This document shows positions 7,776-15,455 of a stretch of DNA of 64,000 nt, piece after piece. The position numbers and the translations under genes are program-made. The notes beneath the pieces are model-generated. The model did no database searches and had not been told where the DNA came from. It saw nothing but the letters and a program-made list of their open reading frames with translations. Position 1 is the first letter of the stretch. Each line of letters begins with the position of its first letter. The DNA lies in the IMG/VR virus record IMGVR_UViG_3300009425_000016, positions 1 through 64,000 of that record, one strand, 5' to 3'. The stretch comes from a virus.

Positions 7776-8168
7776 TTAAATTTCTATTCGATTCCATCCG
7801 TTTCCTACTACAGGAACTGGAATTGATTGAACAATTGCCCATCGTTCATCAGTCCATGTTCTAGTAATTTTAAAACCAGTTTTATCGACTGTCAATTCTT
7901 GTATGTGTTTTTCATACAGATAAGAATTCCAGGAATCATCTATCTCGTCGCCCCCTTTTGCTATCGTCCTAATTTCTTTTACTCCAGCGCCTTCTATTAC
8001 TTTTTTAAATTTCGTATTAATTCCTAAAGTCTTAGATTGGGAGAGCTCCGCATCGAATGTATTAACTATATGAGGATTCGCCTTCTCAAATGCCATCTTT
8101 GCTTCCACGACAGTTGAATAAGTAGTTCCTGTAGTATTTGTGAATATGACTATGGTTGTTACTGACAT
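7776..8168 (-). CDS. Small paralogous protein B (130 aa), unknown function
   Basis: A paralogue of the product of 7291-7728, recognised by the same order of elements: an N-terminal beta strand (VTTIVIFTNTTG), an alanine/lysine helix (EAKMAFEKANP), an acidic centre, and the end block TRTWTDERWAIVQSIP then GNGWNRIEI. Its stop precedes the tandem late promoters of the copy, so the pair looks like a duplication in which the downstream copy gained its own promoters. The ribosome site is AAGAAG, a few bases before the ATG. No enzymatic motif is seen. Confidence 0.65.
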   Translation of the reverse strand: MSVTTIVIFTNTTGTTYSTVVEAKMAFEKANPHIVNTFDAELSQSKTLGINTKFKKVIEGAGVKEIRTIAKGGDEIDDSWNSYLYEKHIQELTVDKTGFKITRTWTDERWAIVQSIPVPVVGNGWNRIEI

Positions 8169-8170
8169 TT

Positions 8171-8779
8171 CTATTCTTCTTCGTATATAATATAGTCCTT
8201 ATATTTGTTGATACTTCTTTTTAAAATTTCATAGTGTTTTTGTTTATTAACCCAAAAATGAGTAAAAAGTATAAATCTATCAGGATCATAATTACCACCA
8301 TGAGTTGTATCTGTACTTCGTATAACACACCAATCAGTATCTATTGGCATTTTAGCTAAAACTGTTTCTCCATTATTTTTTTGAATATAAGGATTTTTAA
8401 TATTGTTATCATATTGTATTGTCATTCGATAGCCACATGGTTGTAAACTTTTTTCATGTTTCCATAAATCTGCGTTTTTATCTGGTGTTAAAAAATCAAT
8501 ATGCATTTCAGTAGCTTTTAAATAATTATTAATTCTAACATTAACTAAATGATCAATTGGTAAATTTTTATCAATATATTTTGTTAGAGAAGATTCTTCA
8601 ATCCACGATGATTTACTATAATTTTTATTTGTTGTAGTAAATTTTTGATATTGAAATGCTTGAGCACCTGTTCCATCATCCGGCGGTGAGTCACCAACAA
8701 AATTATCTATAAGATCTTTTTTATATTGATATTTTGGAATGTCGACTGGCATCCATAAAATATTATCAAAATTATTCAT
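8171..8779 (-). CDS. Putative 2OG-Fe(II)-like oxygenase (HxD protein)
   Basis: A 202-aa protein with the spacing of a double-stranded beta-helix oxygenase. EMHIDFL gives an HxD pair (H93/D95), IRSTDTTHGG a distal histidine (H160), and DPDRFILFTHFW an arginine 8 residues later (R168) that could bind the 2-oxoglutarate carboxylate. This H-x-D...H...R pattern is typical of non-haem iron dioxygenases that hydroxylate small molecules or protein side chains. Sequence outside the motif is not close to a family I can name, so a metal-binding cupin without oxygenase activity is the alternative. It is the last gene of the long minus-strand run before the small paralogues. Confidence 0.6.
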   Translation of the reverse strand: MNNFDNILWMPVDIPKYQYKKDLIDNFVGDSPPDDGTGAQAFQYQKFTTTNKNYSKSSWIEESSLTKYIDKNLPIDHLVNVRINNYLKATEMHIDFLTPDKNADLWKHEKSLQPCGYRMTIQYDNNIKNPYIQKNNGETVLAKMPIDTDWCVIRSTDTTHGGNYDPDRFILFTHFWVNKQKHYEILKRSINKYKDYIIYEEE

Positions 8780-8788
8780 ATTTCTTTC

Positions 8789-9370
8789 TTAACATTTTTT
8801 AAATACGGTCATAAAATGCCGTTGTTGTCCTTCATCTTCAGTAAGTATGGAATCAACTTTTTCTGAAGAAATAATATCCAAATATTCTTGATCTCTCCAT
8901 CCAAATGCTGTAAGAGGATCATCATTTCCATGAGCTGATACTGATGCTACCATCATTCCATTTTTTTCTAAAGAATCCGAAAAGAATTTTGCTGTATCTG
9001 ATTGAAGATGTGATTTGTTAAATCCTCCAATAATTGTTATACATTTATATTTTCTTGGTAATGGAAATTCTTTCATATCATGCAAAATTATGTCACGGTA
9101 ATTGGTCGCCTCAAATGTATCAATCATTTTTTGATTAACATCATATCCATCTATAATATAATCATTATTATTAAAACCAATACCAATCTGACCATTACCA
9201 CATGCAACATCTGCTATTTCAGTACCTAATTCAAAATTCTCATTTACCCAATCACATGCATAACGTATAGGACCTTCCATCCAACCAACCTTCGTGCACC
9301 AAGTGTGATAATCCCAATCCTTATATAATTCTTCAACACTTTTACTATAAACTTCATCAAGCCAAGTCAT
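8789..9370 (-). CDS. Class I SAM-dependent methyltransferase
   Basis: A 193-aa protein with motif I (IADVACGNGQIGIGF, residues 52-66), then IIDGYDVNQKMID, where the D after GY binds the SAM ribose. The motif II/III strands (RDIILHDM) follow, and YKCITIIGGFNKSHLQ is at the motif IV position. The length fits a minimal small-molecule methyltransferase. The N-terminal tail (WLDEVYSKSVEELYKDWD) resembles the cap of methyltransferases acting on small metabolites. A good AAGGAAT ribosome site precedes the ATG. It lies between a 2OG-like gene and the 41-codon oxygenase stub, downstream of the ANL gene. Confidence 0.85.
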   Translation of the reverse strand: MTWLDEVYSKSVEELYKDWDYHTWCTKVGWMEGPIRYACDWVNENFELGTEIADVACGNGQIGIGFNNNDYIIDGYDVNQKMIDTFEATNYRDIILHDMKEFPLPRKYKCITIIGGFNKSHLQSDTAKFFSDSLEKNGMMVASVSAHGNDDPLTAFGWRDQEYLDIISSEKVDSILTEDEGQQRHFMTVFKKC

Positions 9371-9373
9371 ATT

Positions 9374-9499
9374 TTATTCCTTTATAATAGTTGTGTAGTC
9401 AAATGCGACTCTCCATAATTCTCTAGACTTATTCACAATATGTGAACGTCTATGTATAGTGTACAATTGATCCATAATTAATAAATCACCTACTTGCAT
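9374..9499 (-). pseudogene. C-terminal stub of a TauD-like 2OG-Fe(II) oxygenase (41 codons)
   Basis: A short frame whose ATG directly follows the TAA of the ANL gene (TAAATG) and ends at TAA 9374-9376. It reads MQVGDLLIMDQLYTIHRRS and ends in RELWRVAFDY plus a short tail. This resembles the last strands of TauD/clavaminate-synthase-like dioxygenases, where 'GDxLxxDNxxxxHxR' holds the distal iron-binding histidine and '(L)xRVxxD' the 2-oxoglutarate arginine. The N-terminal ~200 residues, including HxD, are absent. It could be decayed debris of a gene replaced by the ANL gene, or a small retained peptide. The frame is intact, so translation is possible. Confidence 0.55.
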
Positions 9500-10924
9500 T
9501 TATATTTCACTATGTGGTTTAATACTCAATGTTGATATTATTTCATTAGGAAAATCATTTAACAAACTTACTAATTTTGATTTTTGATGTTTCGTTTTTC
9601 CACCATAATACAATTTATCAGTAACATGATATATATTATGTGGTCGTTTATATTCTTGAAGTTCTTCAAACCGTTTAGCAAGATTATTAATATCAGCCGA
9701 TCCTGTATAAATTACATAATGTATTTCATCACGAGAACAACTTGATACCTCATTAACTCCTGGTTCTAGTAATGCTTGAGCCTCTACTAATCCTGTGTAA
9801 ACTTTTACGCCATCTTTCATAAAAATTACATCATCAAAAACTCTACCATCATAATACCATTTTCCGTTCGCAATTTTCATTTTATCACCATCAGTCATCC
9901 AATCATTAAGTCCATACTTGTACCACAATACGCCCCCATCATCTACTTTTAATTCTCCCCAATAATAAGTTTTATAAAAACCATAAAAATTATCTAATGA
10001 ATCTCCTGGCCTATATTCAGATCTTGTATGACAATCCGCTTCAGTGCTCGCCATTACATTATAAATTACTTTCCATTTAAACTTTTTCTCAATATCTCTA
10101 ATAATATTTTCTCCCGTATGCCCTCCAGCAAATTCCCAATAATCTACCTCAAAATCAAAATCATCAGGACATGCATCAAGTAATCTTTTTACAGCATTAG
10201 GATAAGACGCCACAAGATTTGGTTTCACTTTTTGAAATTGTTCTGGAATATTATCCACTGTTTCATTTATAAAATGAATTGTTCCGCCTGTATAATAAGC
10301 TCTAGCTAAATTCCAAACAAGATAGGTTGATTCAAATCCTCCATTTTGTAACATTATGGGTCTTTTATTATTAAAAAGTTCAGGGGCTACTTCTTTCAAA
10401 TGTCCGGTCATAGAACCCATTGTACACCCTCTCAATGTTTCCCCATTAACATTAGCTTGAGCATGATCCTCATAATCCCAAAAAAATGGCCATAATTCAA
10501 ATATGGGTTTTACTGTAGTACCACTAGTCATTCCTCTATACATCTCATTGGGGTGTAATAATGTGGGAGGAATTTTGCCCTCACTATCTGGTTCATGTAA
10601 CATTTTAATTTTATTTGAACGTATAACACAACTGGCATTACTGTCACCAATTAAAGAATTTAATTCTATATTTGATTGATCTGCTGAAGCTTGACTAGCT
10701 GATCCACCATTTTTTATACTAGCAAGAATCCATAACATATCATCCAGAGTTTTAACTTCTTCAGCTACTACAAAAACAACATGAGGTCCCAATCCGTGTT
10801 TTTTTAAAATTTCAATTTTTTCATCTAACATGTTATGTAAATTTTTCCATGTAACATGTTCTGTTGCTAAACTTATGAATACATCATCTTCATTAAGCGG
10901 TGCTTGATATTGTTTTAGTGTCAT
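9500..10924 (-). CDS. Adenylate-forming enzyme (ANL superfamily ligase)
   Basis: A 474-aa, near full-length acyl/aryl-AMP ligase. The core motifs are in order. MTSGTTVKP (132-140) is the phosphate-binding loop (A3), NVMASTEADCHTRSEY is the A5 'xxTE' block, and NDWMTDGDKMKIANGKWYYDGR is A7-A8 (the ribose-binding D and the hinge). The C-terminal GGKTKHQKSKL has the shape of A10 with its catalytic lysine. Such enzymes activate a carboxylate with ATP, then pass it to CoA, a carrier protein or an amine. Divergence at A3 ('TTVKP' instead of 'TTGxPK') means activity is not certain. It overlaps the upstream gene by ATGA. The second, shorter ANL protein (11997-12677) is two genes upstream. Confidence 0.88.
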   Translation of the reverse strand: MTLKQYQAPLNEDDVFISLATEHVTWKNLHNMLDEKIEILKKHGLGPHVVFVVAEEVKTLDDMLWILASIKNGGSASQASADQSNIELNSLIGDSNASCVIRSNKIKMLHEPDSEGKIPPTLLHPNEMYRGMTSGTTVKPIFELWPFFWDYEDHAQANVNGETLRGCTMGSMTGHLKEVAPELFNNKRPIMLQNGGFESTYLVWNLARAYYTGGTIHFINETVDNIPEQFQKVKPNLVASYPNAVKRLLDACPDDFDFEVDYWEFAGGHTGENIIRDIEKKFKWKVIYNVMASTEADCHTRSEYRPGDSLDNFYGFYKTYYWGELKVDDGGVLWYKYGLNDWMTDGDKMKIANGKWYYDGRVFDDVIFMKDGVKVYTGLVEAQALLEPGVNEVSSCSRDEIHYVIYTGSADINNLAKRFEELQEYKRPHNIYHVTDKLYYGGKTKHQKSKLVSLLNDFPNEIISTLSIKPHSEI

Positions 10925-11370
10925 ATTTTCTCTTCAGGATAATACCACCATCCAGCATCTGGTTCATATTTAAATATCGATATTCCCACTCTTTCAGTTT
11001 CAATATTTTCTATTGAATGTTCTATACCAGCATTAAACTTGTGCCATTTTTTTTCTGGTATACATGTTCTATAAAGTTCTTTACCTTTGTCCCACCACAC
11101 AGTTTCTACATTGCTGCCACCTGCTTGTAAAATATAATTATAATTTGTAGTCCTATCAACATCAATATGTTTGGGTATACCATTTCTTAAAATTTGATAC
11201 TTGAAATTATCACATTCAGGAAATAAATGTTTTAGAAAATTTGTTAACTCATCTTCACAATAATAAATTCCGTATATTTCTTTATTTCCTGGCCAAATAT
11301 TTTCTTTTAATTTTATTGATTCAGTATCTAAAAAACAAGGTGGGCCCGGTAAATCTAAAAATTCAATCAT
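10921..11370 (-). CDS. Putative small 2OG-Fe(II)-like oxygenase or cupin (149 aa)
   Basis: A compact beta-rich protein with GIPKHIDVDR giving H68-x-D70, NYILQAGGSN as the next strand, KFNAGIEHSIE with a distal H118, and TERVGISIF with R127 nine residues later. This is the iron/2-oxoglutarate pattern of small aspartyl-hydroxylase-like dioxygenases, and it matches the layout of the product of 13802-14434. It overlaps both neighbours (8 bp and ATGA) in the ANL region. At 149 aa it is near the minimum size for the fold, so a non-catalytic cupin remains possible. Confidence 0.6.
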   Translation of the reverse strand: MIEFLDLPGPPCFLDTESIKLKENIWPGNKEIYGIYYCEDELTNFLKHLFPECDNFKYQILRNGIPKHIDVDRTTNYNYILQAGGSNVETVWWDKGKELYRTCIPEKKWHKFNAGIEHSIENIETERVGISIFKYEPDAGWWYYPEEKI

Positions 11371-12016
11371 TTTTTCTTATCTCTATCAAATTTTTAAGAG
11401 TTTCATATACATACATTTTATATTCTTCATCTGTACCCTCAAATAAATCACGCATAACTGCATCTTTATTTTCTTCTAATCTTTTTGCATGAGATGTGAG
11501 ATAATTTGGTCTAAAATCTGACAAGTTTAAATAAGCTGGAAAGTTTGCAGTAGTTTTTAAATAATGCTCAACAACAACATTTATATCATTTGGTATTATT
11601 TCTTCTATCCTAGCATTAGGAAACGTTGCTTTTATTTTTGACTTTGTTACATGCACAGGATACATTATATATTTTCCACTTTCCATTATTTCTAAACCAC
11701 CTCGTGCCTCAAACAGTTTTTCAAATAATGGATAATATTCATCAATATCATTATAGTAAGGTTCAATTACATTAAATAATGGGGGCAACATTTTGCCGTC
11801 TATCATTCTATCAAAATGATTTGGAGCAACTAATCTGCGTGATATTGAATATTCATTGATTGATGTATCAAGTGGAACTATACCATTTTCTTTACAAGAA
11901 TACCAATATACGTCATCATTATCATTAGCAAGATTTCTGCCCAATCTATGTCCACCCGCACCTTGTTCAAATGCAATGAATAAAAATTTATCATGTTCAA
12001 ATAAGTCTACCATCAT
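11363..12016 (-). CDS. Hypothetical protein (217 aa)
   Basis: I do not recognise this family. The N-terminus has a hydrophobic strand and glycine-rich turn (FLFIAFEQGAGGHRLGRN, residues 11-28). This is where sulfotransferases and some kinases have a phosphate-binding loop, but the residues do not fit a standard P-loop. The middle is rich in acidic and aromatic residues (EPYYNDIDEYYPLFEKLF), and the C-terminus is helical and charged. The first two codons are both ATG, so the start is 12016 or 12013. It overlaps the minimal ANL gene by 20 bp and the HxD gene by 8 bp, so it belongs to the same translational unit. Confidence 0.6.
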   Translation of the reverse strand: MMVDLFEHDKFLFIAFEQGAGGHRLGRNLANDNDDVYWYSCKENGIVPLDTSINEYSISRRLVAPNHFDRMIDGKMLPPLFNVIEPYYNDIDEYYPLFEKLFEARGGLEIMESGKYIMYPVHVTKSKIKATFPNARIEEIIPNDINVVVEHYLKTTANFPAYLNLSDFRPNYLTSHAKRLEENKDAVMRDLFEGTDEEYKMYVYETLKNLIEIRKND

Positions 12017-12677
12017 AATACATTCTATTATTATTTAAATAAACTAAATCATTTGTATTATACCAATCATCATAGATACACGTATCTCCCCTTACAAATA
12101 ATTTATCATCTTCAATCTTCCAATCACAATAATACGTATCACCCAATATTGTTTCTTTTCTTTTAACTTCTTGTATTTGATCCAAATTATAAAACACTTT
12201 ATTGATTGTTAGGGGTCCTATTTCACTCATGCCCCAATTTGCCATAAATGTTGCTCCTTTGTTTACAAATAATTCTATAATATACCATTCAACAGGATTG
12301 GAACCACAAGTAATCCATATACCCTTTAAATTTAAATCCTTAAATCCTTTTGTTTTAATAATTGCTTTTGCATGATCTGGAGCTAAATGAGTATGAGTAT
12401 ATTTGTTTATTTCTTTAACAAATTTATAAGCATTAAATTGTTCAACTGTTACCTCTGCACCAATACTAAAGGCGGGTAAGGTTTGTGCCAATAATCCTCC
12501 TGCATGCTCCATTTTACATACAGTATAAATTTTAGATTTTTTTGTAATTTGTTGACATTCTATTGCTATCTTATTACATGCCTCTAAATTTTCTGGAGTC
12601 CTAAAAATATGTTTTTGTATTCCTGTTGTACCACTACTTTTAACAAAAACTCCTTCGCTTAACATATTCTTGTACAT
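11997..12677 (-). CDS. Minimal adenylate-forming (ANL) protein, truncated at both ends
   Basis: Only 226 aa, against 450-600 for the family, but with the central adenylation motifs. FVKSSGTTGIQKHIFRTPEN (residues 11-30) is a good A3 loop, ATFMANWGMSEIGPLT is A5, and LFVRGDTCIYDDWYNTNDLVY is A7. RMYYDGRLI at the very end is the start of A8, where the frame stops. The N-terminal subdomain (A1-A2) and the entire mobile C-terminal domain with the A10 lysine are missing. The ends are clean, and the gene overlaps both neighbours (38 and 20 bp), so it looks retained rather than decaying. It could form AMP esters poorly, bind ligand only, or be completed in trans by the 474-aa ANL protein. Confidence 0.8.
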   Translation of the reverse strand: MYKNMLSEGVFVKSSGTTGIQKHIFRTPENLEACNKIAIECQQITKKSKIYTVCKMEHAGGLLAQTLPAFSIGAEVTVEQFNAYKFVKEINKYTHTHLAPDHAKAIIKTKGFKDLNLKGIWITCGSNPVEWYIIELFVNKGATFMANWGMSEIGPLTINKVFYNLDQIQEVKRKETILGDTYYCDWKIEDDKLFVRGDTCIYDDWYNTNDLVYLNNNRMYYDGRLI

Positions 12678-13179
12678 TTAATTTCCATATAGTTTGTTCT
12701 GTATGATATAATATAGTATCACATACTTTATCAAGTATTCCTTGTTTTGCTAATAAACCCATTAATTTATGATTTCGTAATGCCTTACCACTATGCTCAT
12801 TGGAAATATTTGTAGTTATATACAAATTATCTGTATGACAATAATCTATATAAACTGGGATAAAATCTCTCCATGTTATTGTATTCCAATTACCTTTATT
12901 CAGGCCTTTATAAGGACTTGCTCCGGGTAATTCACATCCTCGAAAATTAATCCTCCAACCATTTTCGTTTATTTCTGGTAAGGGATGACAACCTCCAACC
13001 GCAACAATTTCATCATCCTTGATAGCACAATAATATTCTCCCCAATCTTTACACCATTCTAATTTCATTGCTTTAAAAGAAGAGTTATTTGTATACCCCA
13101 AGTCTTTACATTTATCACAAAATATTTGGAGTTTGCTATGTAGTTGATTAGTGATTGGTTTTATATTGAAAATCCCCAT
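12640..13179 (-). CDS. GNAT-like N-acyltransferase (tentative)
   Basis: The 179-aa start is chosen at the ATG inside the stop region of the PP-loop gene (MGIFNIKPIT). This gives a 19-bp overlap, and the longer frame has no ribosome site. The middle resembles a GNAT core. YYCAIKDDEIVAVGGCHPLP is beta-2/beta-3, NLYITTNISNEHSGKALR resembles beta-4 and the region before the pyrophosphate loop, and NHKLMGLLAKQGIL could be the following helix. The 'RxxGxG/A' acetyl-CoA loop is not clear. GNATs acylate amines of amino acids, sugars or peptides, which would suit a pathway with two ANL enzymes. Confidence in the family is modest; confidence that it is a gene is high. Confidence 0.5.
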   Translation of the reverse strand: MGIFNIKPITNQLHSKLQIFCDKCKDLGYTNNSSFKAMKLEWCKDWGEYYCAIKDDEIVAVGGCHPLPEINENGWRINFRGCELPGASPYKGLNKGNWNTITWRDFIPVYIDYCHTDNLYITTNISNEHSGKALRNHKLMGLLAKQGILDKVCDTILYHTEQTIWKLNVQEYVKRRSFC

Positions 13180-13805
13180 GCTCTTTCCTGACACCACCAA
13201 CATATACCACAATGTCCTAATTTTGGGTCTTTAACATTTTGTGCTTCCCATTCACATGATCTAGTATATACAAATAAACTATCTATTAAATTATATTCTT
13301 TATATATTTGGGCTAGTTTCTTTTTATCTATATTAATCCAGGGTGTATATGCTTTATTATTATTACGTAAAACGTCTTTCATAATAGTAGGATCTCTGTC
13401 TACTTCTGTAACTTCTTCTATAAATGTATCAGTAATAGATTTTGGTGGATTAGCAGTAATTCCTGTATAGAAAATATTTATTAATTTATTTTTTCTATAA
13501 TAATCTAATTTATCAAATATATTACTTAATGTTTGATGGTCACAAAATGTACTATGATGTTCTATGTTTATATTTCCGGTTAATTCGATACATTTTTGAA
13601 TAACATTATTAGTTGTTGTAACATTTTTAAATTGTCTTGCTTTATTTCCAGTAGATAAAATATAGATTTTATCATTAGAATATTTCATTAAAAAGTATAA
13701 AAGCAAAGAACTATCAGCTCCGCCGCTACAACTTATACCTATAGGACCTTCATATATTTTTAAATTGACTCCGGATAAATTTAATTCTTTTTTAATTAAA
13801 TTCAT
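13161..13805 (-). CDS. QueC-like PP-loop ATPase
   Basis: A 214-aa protein with the PP-loop SGGADSS (27-33) near the N-terminus. The C-terminal zinc-type cluster is C184 (TRSC) with C199/C202/C205 (HCGICWWCQER). This pairing of PP-loop and 'C...CGxCxxCxxR' is the QueC signature (7-cyano-7-deazaguanine synthase, usually 220-230 aa). In QueC the ATPase adenylates a carboxylate and converts it to an amide, then a nitrile. No QueD, QueE or FolE candidate is seen in the window. It may instead do a QueC-like carboxylate-to-amide/nitrile reaction on another substrate, or supply preQ0 with host enzymes. It overlaps both neighbours (ATGA and 19 bp). Confidence 0.8.
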   Translation of the reverse strand: MNLIKKELNLSGVNLKIYEGPIGISCSGGADSSLLLYFLMKYSNDKIYILSTGNKARQFKNVTTTNNVIQKCIELTGNINIEHHSTFCDHQTLSNIFDKLDYYRKNKLINIFYTGITANPPKSITDTFIEEVTEVDRDPTIMKDVLRNNNKAYTPWINIDKKKLAQIYKEYNLIDSLFVYTRSCEWEAQNVKDPKLGHCGICWWCQERAWGFSI

Positions 13806-14434
13806 GCCTCTATTAGATTTGTTACTGTTGACACAGATTCTTCTGTTAATTTAATATTCATTATTAATACAATATGATCATTCACATCATTGGCATTAAA
13901 TATTGTATGCCGTTTACAAGTATTTAAAAAATATAAACTACCATAAGACCAATGTAATACATTATCATATTGATATATAAAATATCCCCCATCTAACGGA
14001 TTACATACTAGTAAAGGGACAATTAATCTAAAACTATCTATTGTAGATCCCATATTATCTACATGACTTGGAAAAAATCCGCCTGGTTTTAATTTTAAAA
14101 TATGAGATCTAAATAACCATTCTTTAAAAGGATCACAATATAATTTTAATACATCATAAACAGGTGTTGGTACAATAAAATTAGATTCAGTTATATTTGT
14201 ATTATTTTCTTTATTATATTCATATAAACTATCTAAATCAGGCCCAGGTCCTAAATTGCCGTCTAAATTAGTTACACTCAATCCCCAACGATTTATATGT
14301 TTTCTAGGATTATATTTTGTCCAATTATCATCAAATTGGATTAATCTTTCTAACATAGTCTTCGAATTTTGATATATGTTTAATTTAACTTGATCCCCAT
14401 ATGCTGTTAGAGTATTAAATAATTCAAAACTCAT
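13802..14434 (-). CDS. Aspartyl/asparaginyl beta-hydroxylase-like 2OG-Fe(II) oxygenase
   Basis: The start is taken at ATG 14434 (MSFELFNTLT), overlapping the rSAM stop by 11 bp, rather than the longer frame. In the 210-aa product, LKPGGFFPSHVDN gives H124-x-D126. SFRLIVPL after it has the arginine seen in the AspH-type pattern HxD...RxxxPL, SYGSLYFLNTC is the next strand, and KRHTIFN supplies distal H176. This is the double-stranded beta-helix of Asp/Asn hydroxylases, which hydroxylate residues in proteins or free amino acid derivatives. It is the neighbour of an rSAM gene and a QueC-like gene, in the most crowded part of the operon. Confidence 0.75.
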   Translation of the reverse strand: MSFELFNTLTAYGDQVKLNIYQNSKTMLERLIQFDDNWTKYNPRKHINRWGLSVTNLDGNLGPGPDLDSLYEYNKENNTNITESNFIVPTPVYDVLKLYCDPFKEWLFRSHILKLKPGGFFPSHVDNMGSTIDSFRLIVPLLVCNPLDGGYFIYQYDNVLHWSYGSLYFLNTCKRHTIFNANDVNDHIVLIMNIKLTEESVSTVTNLIEA

Positions 14435-15455
14435 ACGTTGTATCTCCTGGCCATAGCGGTAATTGTACACCCACTTTTCTTTTTGGTATTTTACTATCAG
14501 CAGAACTCACGCAATTATCAGTAATGCATGGCATAGGTTTGTCAAATAATTTAAATCCAGTTTGAATATTTCCTAAAGGTATATCAGAGCAAGAATATGA
14601 CCGCTTAATGCTCCCACAAGGCTCGCGTATAATAATACTACGATATCCCGACGAACAGATCCAGCCTTTGAATTCATTAAAATTAAACGCATTAAATCTT
14701 TCGGCTTGATCCATTTCATGCACAATCCCTTTCGAATCAATTAACTCTATTTCCATTTGTGGGGTTTGAGACTCATTATGCAATATGTCTAACTGACTTT
14801 TAGTATATCCATCTACTACTTTTGTCGCCGTAGGATTAGATTGGGGTTTTAAAGTTGTATGAATACCCCTCTCTTTAAAATATAAAACATGATCTGTTAA
14901 TGTCCAAAATTTCTCAGGTATCATTACCATATTAATAGTAATTCTTACACCATTATCTTGACAATATACTAATTTGTCTGTAAATTCTTCAATCTTTTTT
15001 TCAGTATCTAAATGTTCAAAATGAGCAGATGCGGTTATTGAAGCCCTATCAAATTTTTTAGCATATTTGATATATGTTTCAAACCATTTCATCTTTCTTG
15101 AACAGTTTGACGTCATATGTATTCTCTGTCTCTTAGAATATTTATCATCTGCAAGATATTTTAATATATCCAAATATCCAGGATGAAATGTTGGTTCTCC
15201 ACCAGACAAAGACCAATTAAATGAATTAAATCCTTGTTCTCTCGCCTGACGTTTTATTTCATCTATTGTTGTTAAACACAACTCTGTGGGTCTATGATCT
15301 TTCTTATCTGATCTCGCGTATGGCCAACAATAAGAACAGTGATAATTACAAAATCTTCCTAATAACCATGACACAGTAAAGGTATCATGATGTAACATGG
15401 TTTTTGTTCCTACAAGTTGTATATCATCAAATGGAATTTTAGTAAAATCATTCAT
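14424..15455 (-). CDS. Radical SAM enzyme 1 (single domain with Cys-rich C-terminus)
   Basis: A 343-aa rSAM protein. The [4Fe-4S] motif is C36-x3-C40-x2-C43 (RFCNYHCSYCWPY) and the SAM-binding glycines are in WSLSGGEPTFHPG. RIHMTSNCSRK and RASITASAHFEHLD are the usual later beta strands of the TIM barrel. The C-terminal ~90 residues hold more cysteines (WICSSGY, EPCGSI, YSCSD, MPCITDNC), suggesting a SPASM/twitch-like auxiliary cluster. The cluster motif lies near the N-terminus, unlike its neighbours with the CxPW-type N-terminal region. It overlaps the next rSAM gene by ATGA. The substrate is unknown; SPASM-type enzymes often modify peptides. Confidence 0.88.
   Translation of the reverse strand: MNDFTKIPFDDIQLVGTKTMLHHDTFTVSWLLGRFCNYHCSYCWPYARSDKKDHRPTELCLTTIDEIKRQAREQGFNSFNWSLSGGEPTFHPGYLDILKYLADDKYSKRQRIHMTSNCSRKMKWFETYIKYAKKFDRASITASAHFEHLDTEKKIEEFTDKLVYCQDNGVRITINMVMIPEKFWTLTDHVLYFKERGIHTTLKPQSNPTATKVVDGYTKSQLDILHNESQTPQMEIELIDSKGIVHEMDQAERFNAFNFNEFKGWICSSGYRSIIIREPCGSIKRSYSCSDIPLGNIQTGFKLFDKPMPCITDNCVSSADSKIPKRKVGVQLPLWPGDTTYEF

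Noticed and set aside
14424-15455. QueE (preQ0 pathway rSAM) as partner for the QueC-like gene
   Set aside because: QueE is shorter (~200-240 aa) and often has an insertion in the cysteine motif; this protein has plain CxxxCxxC and a Cys-rich C-terminus, closer to SPASM-type enzymes.
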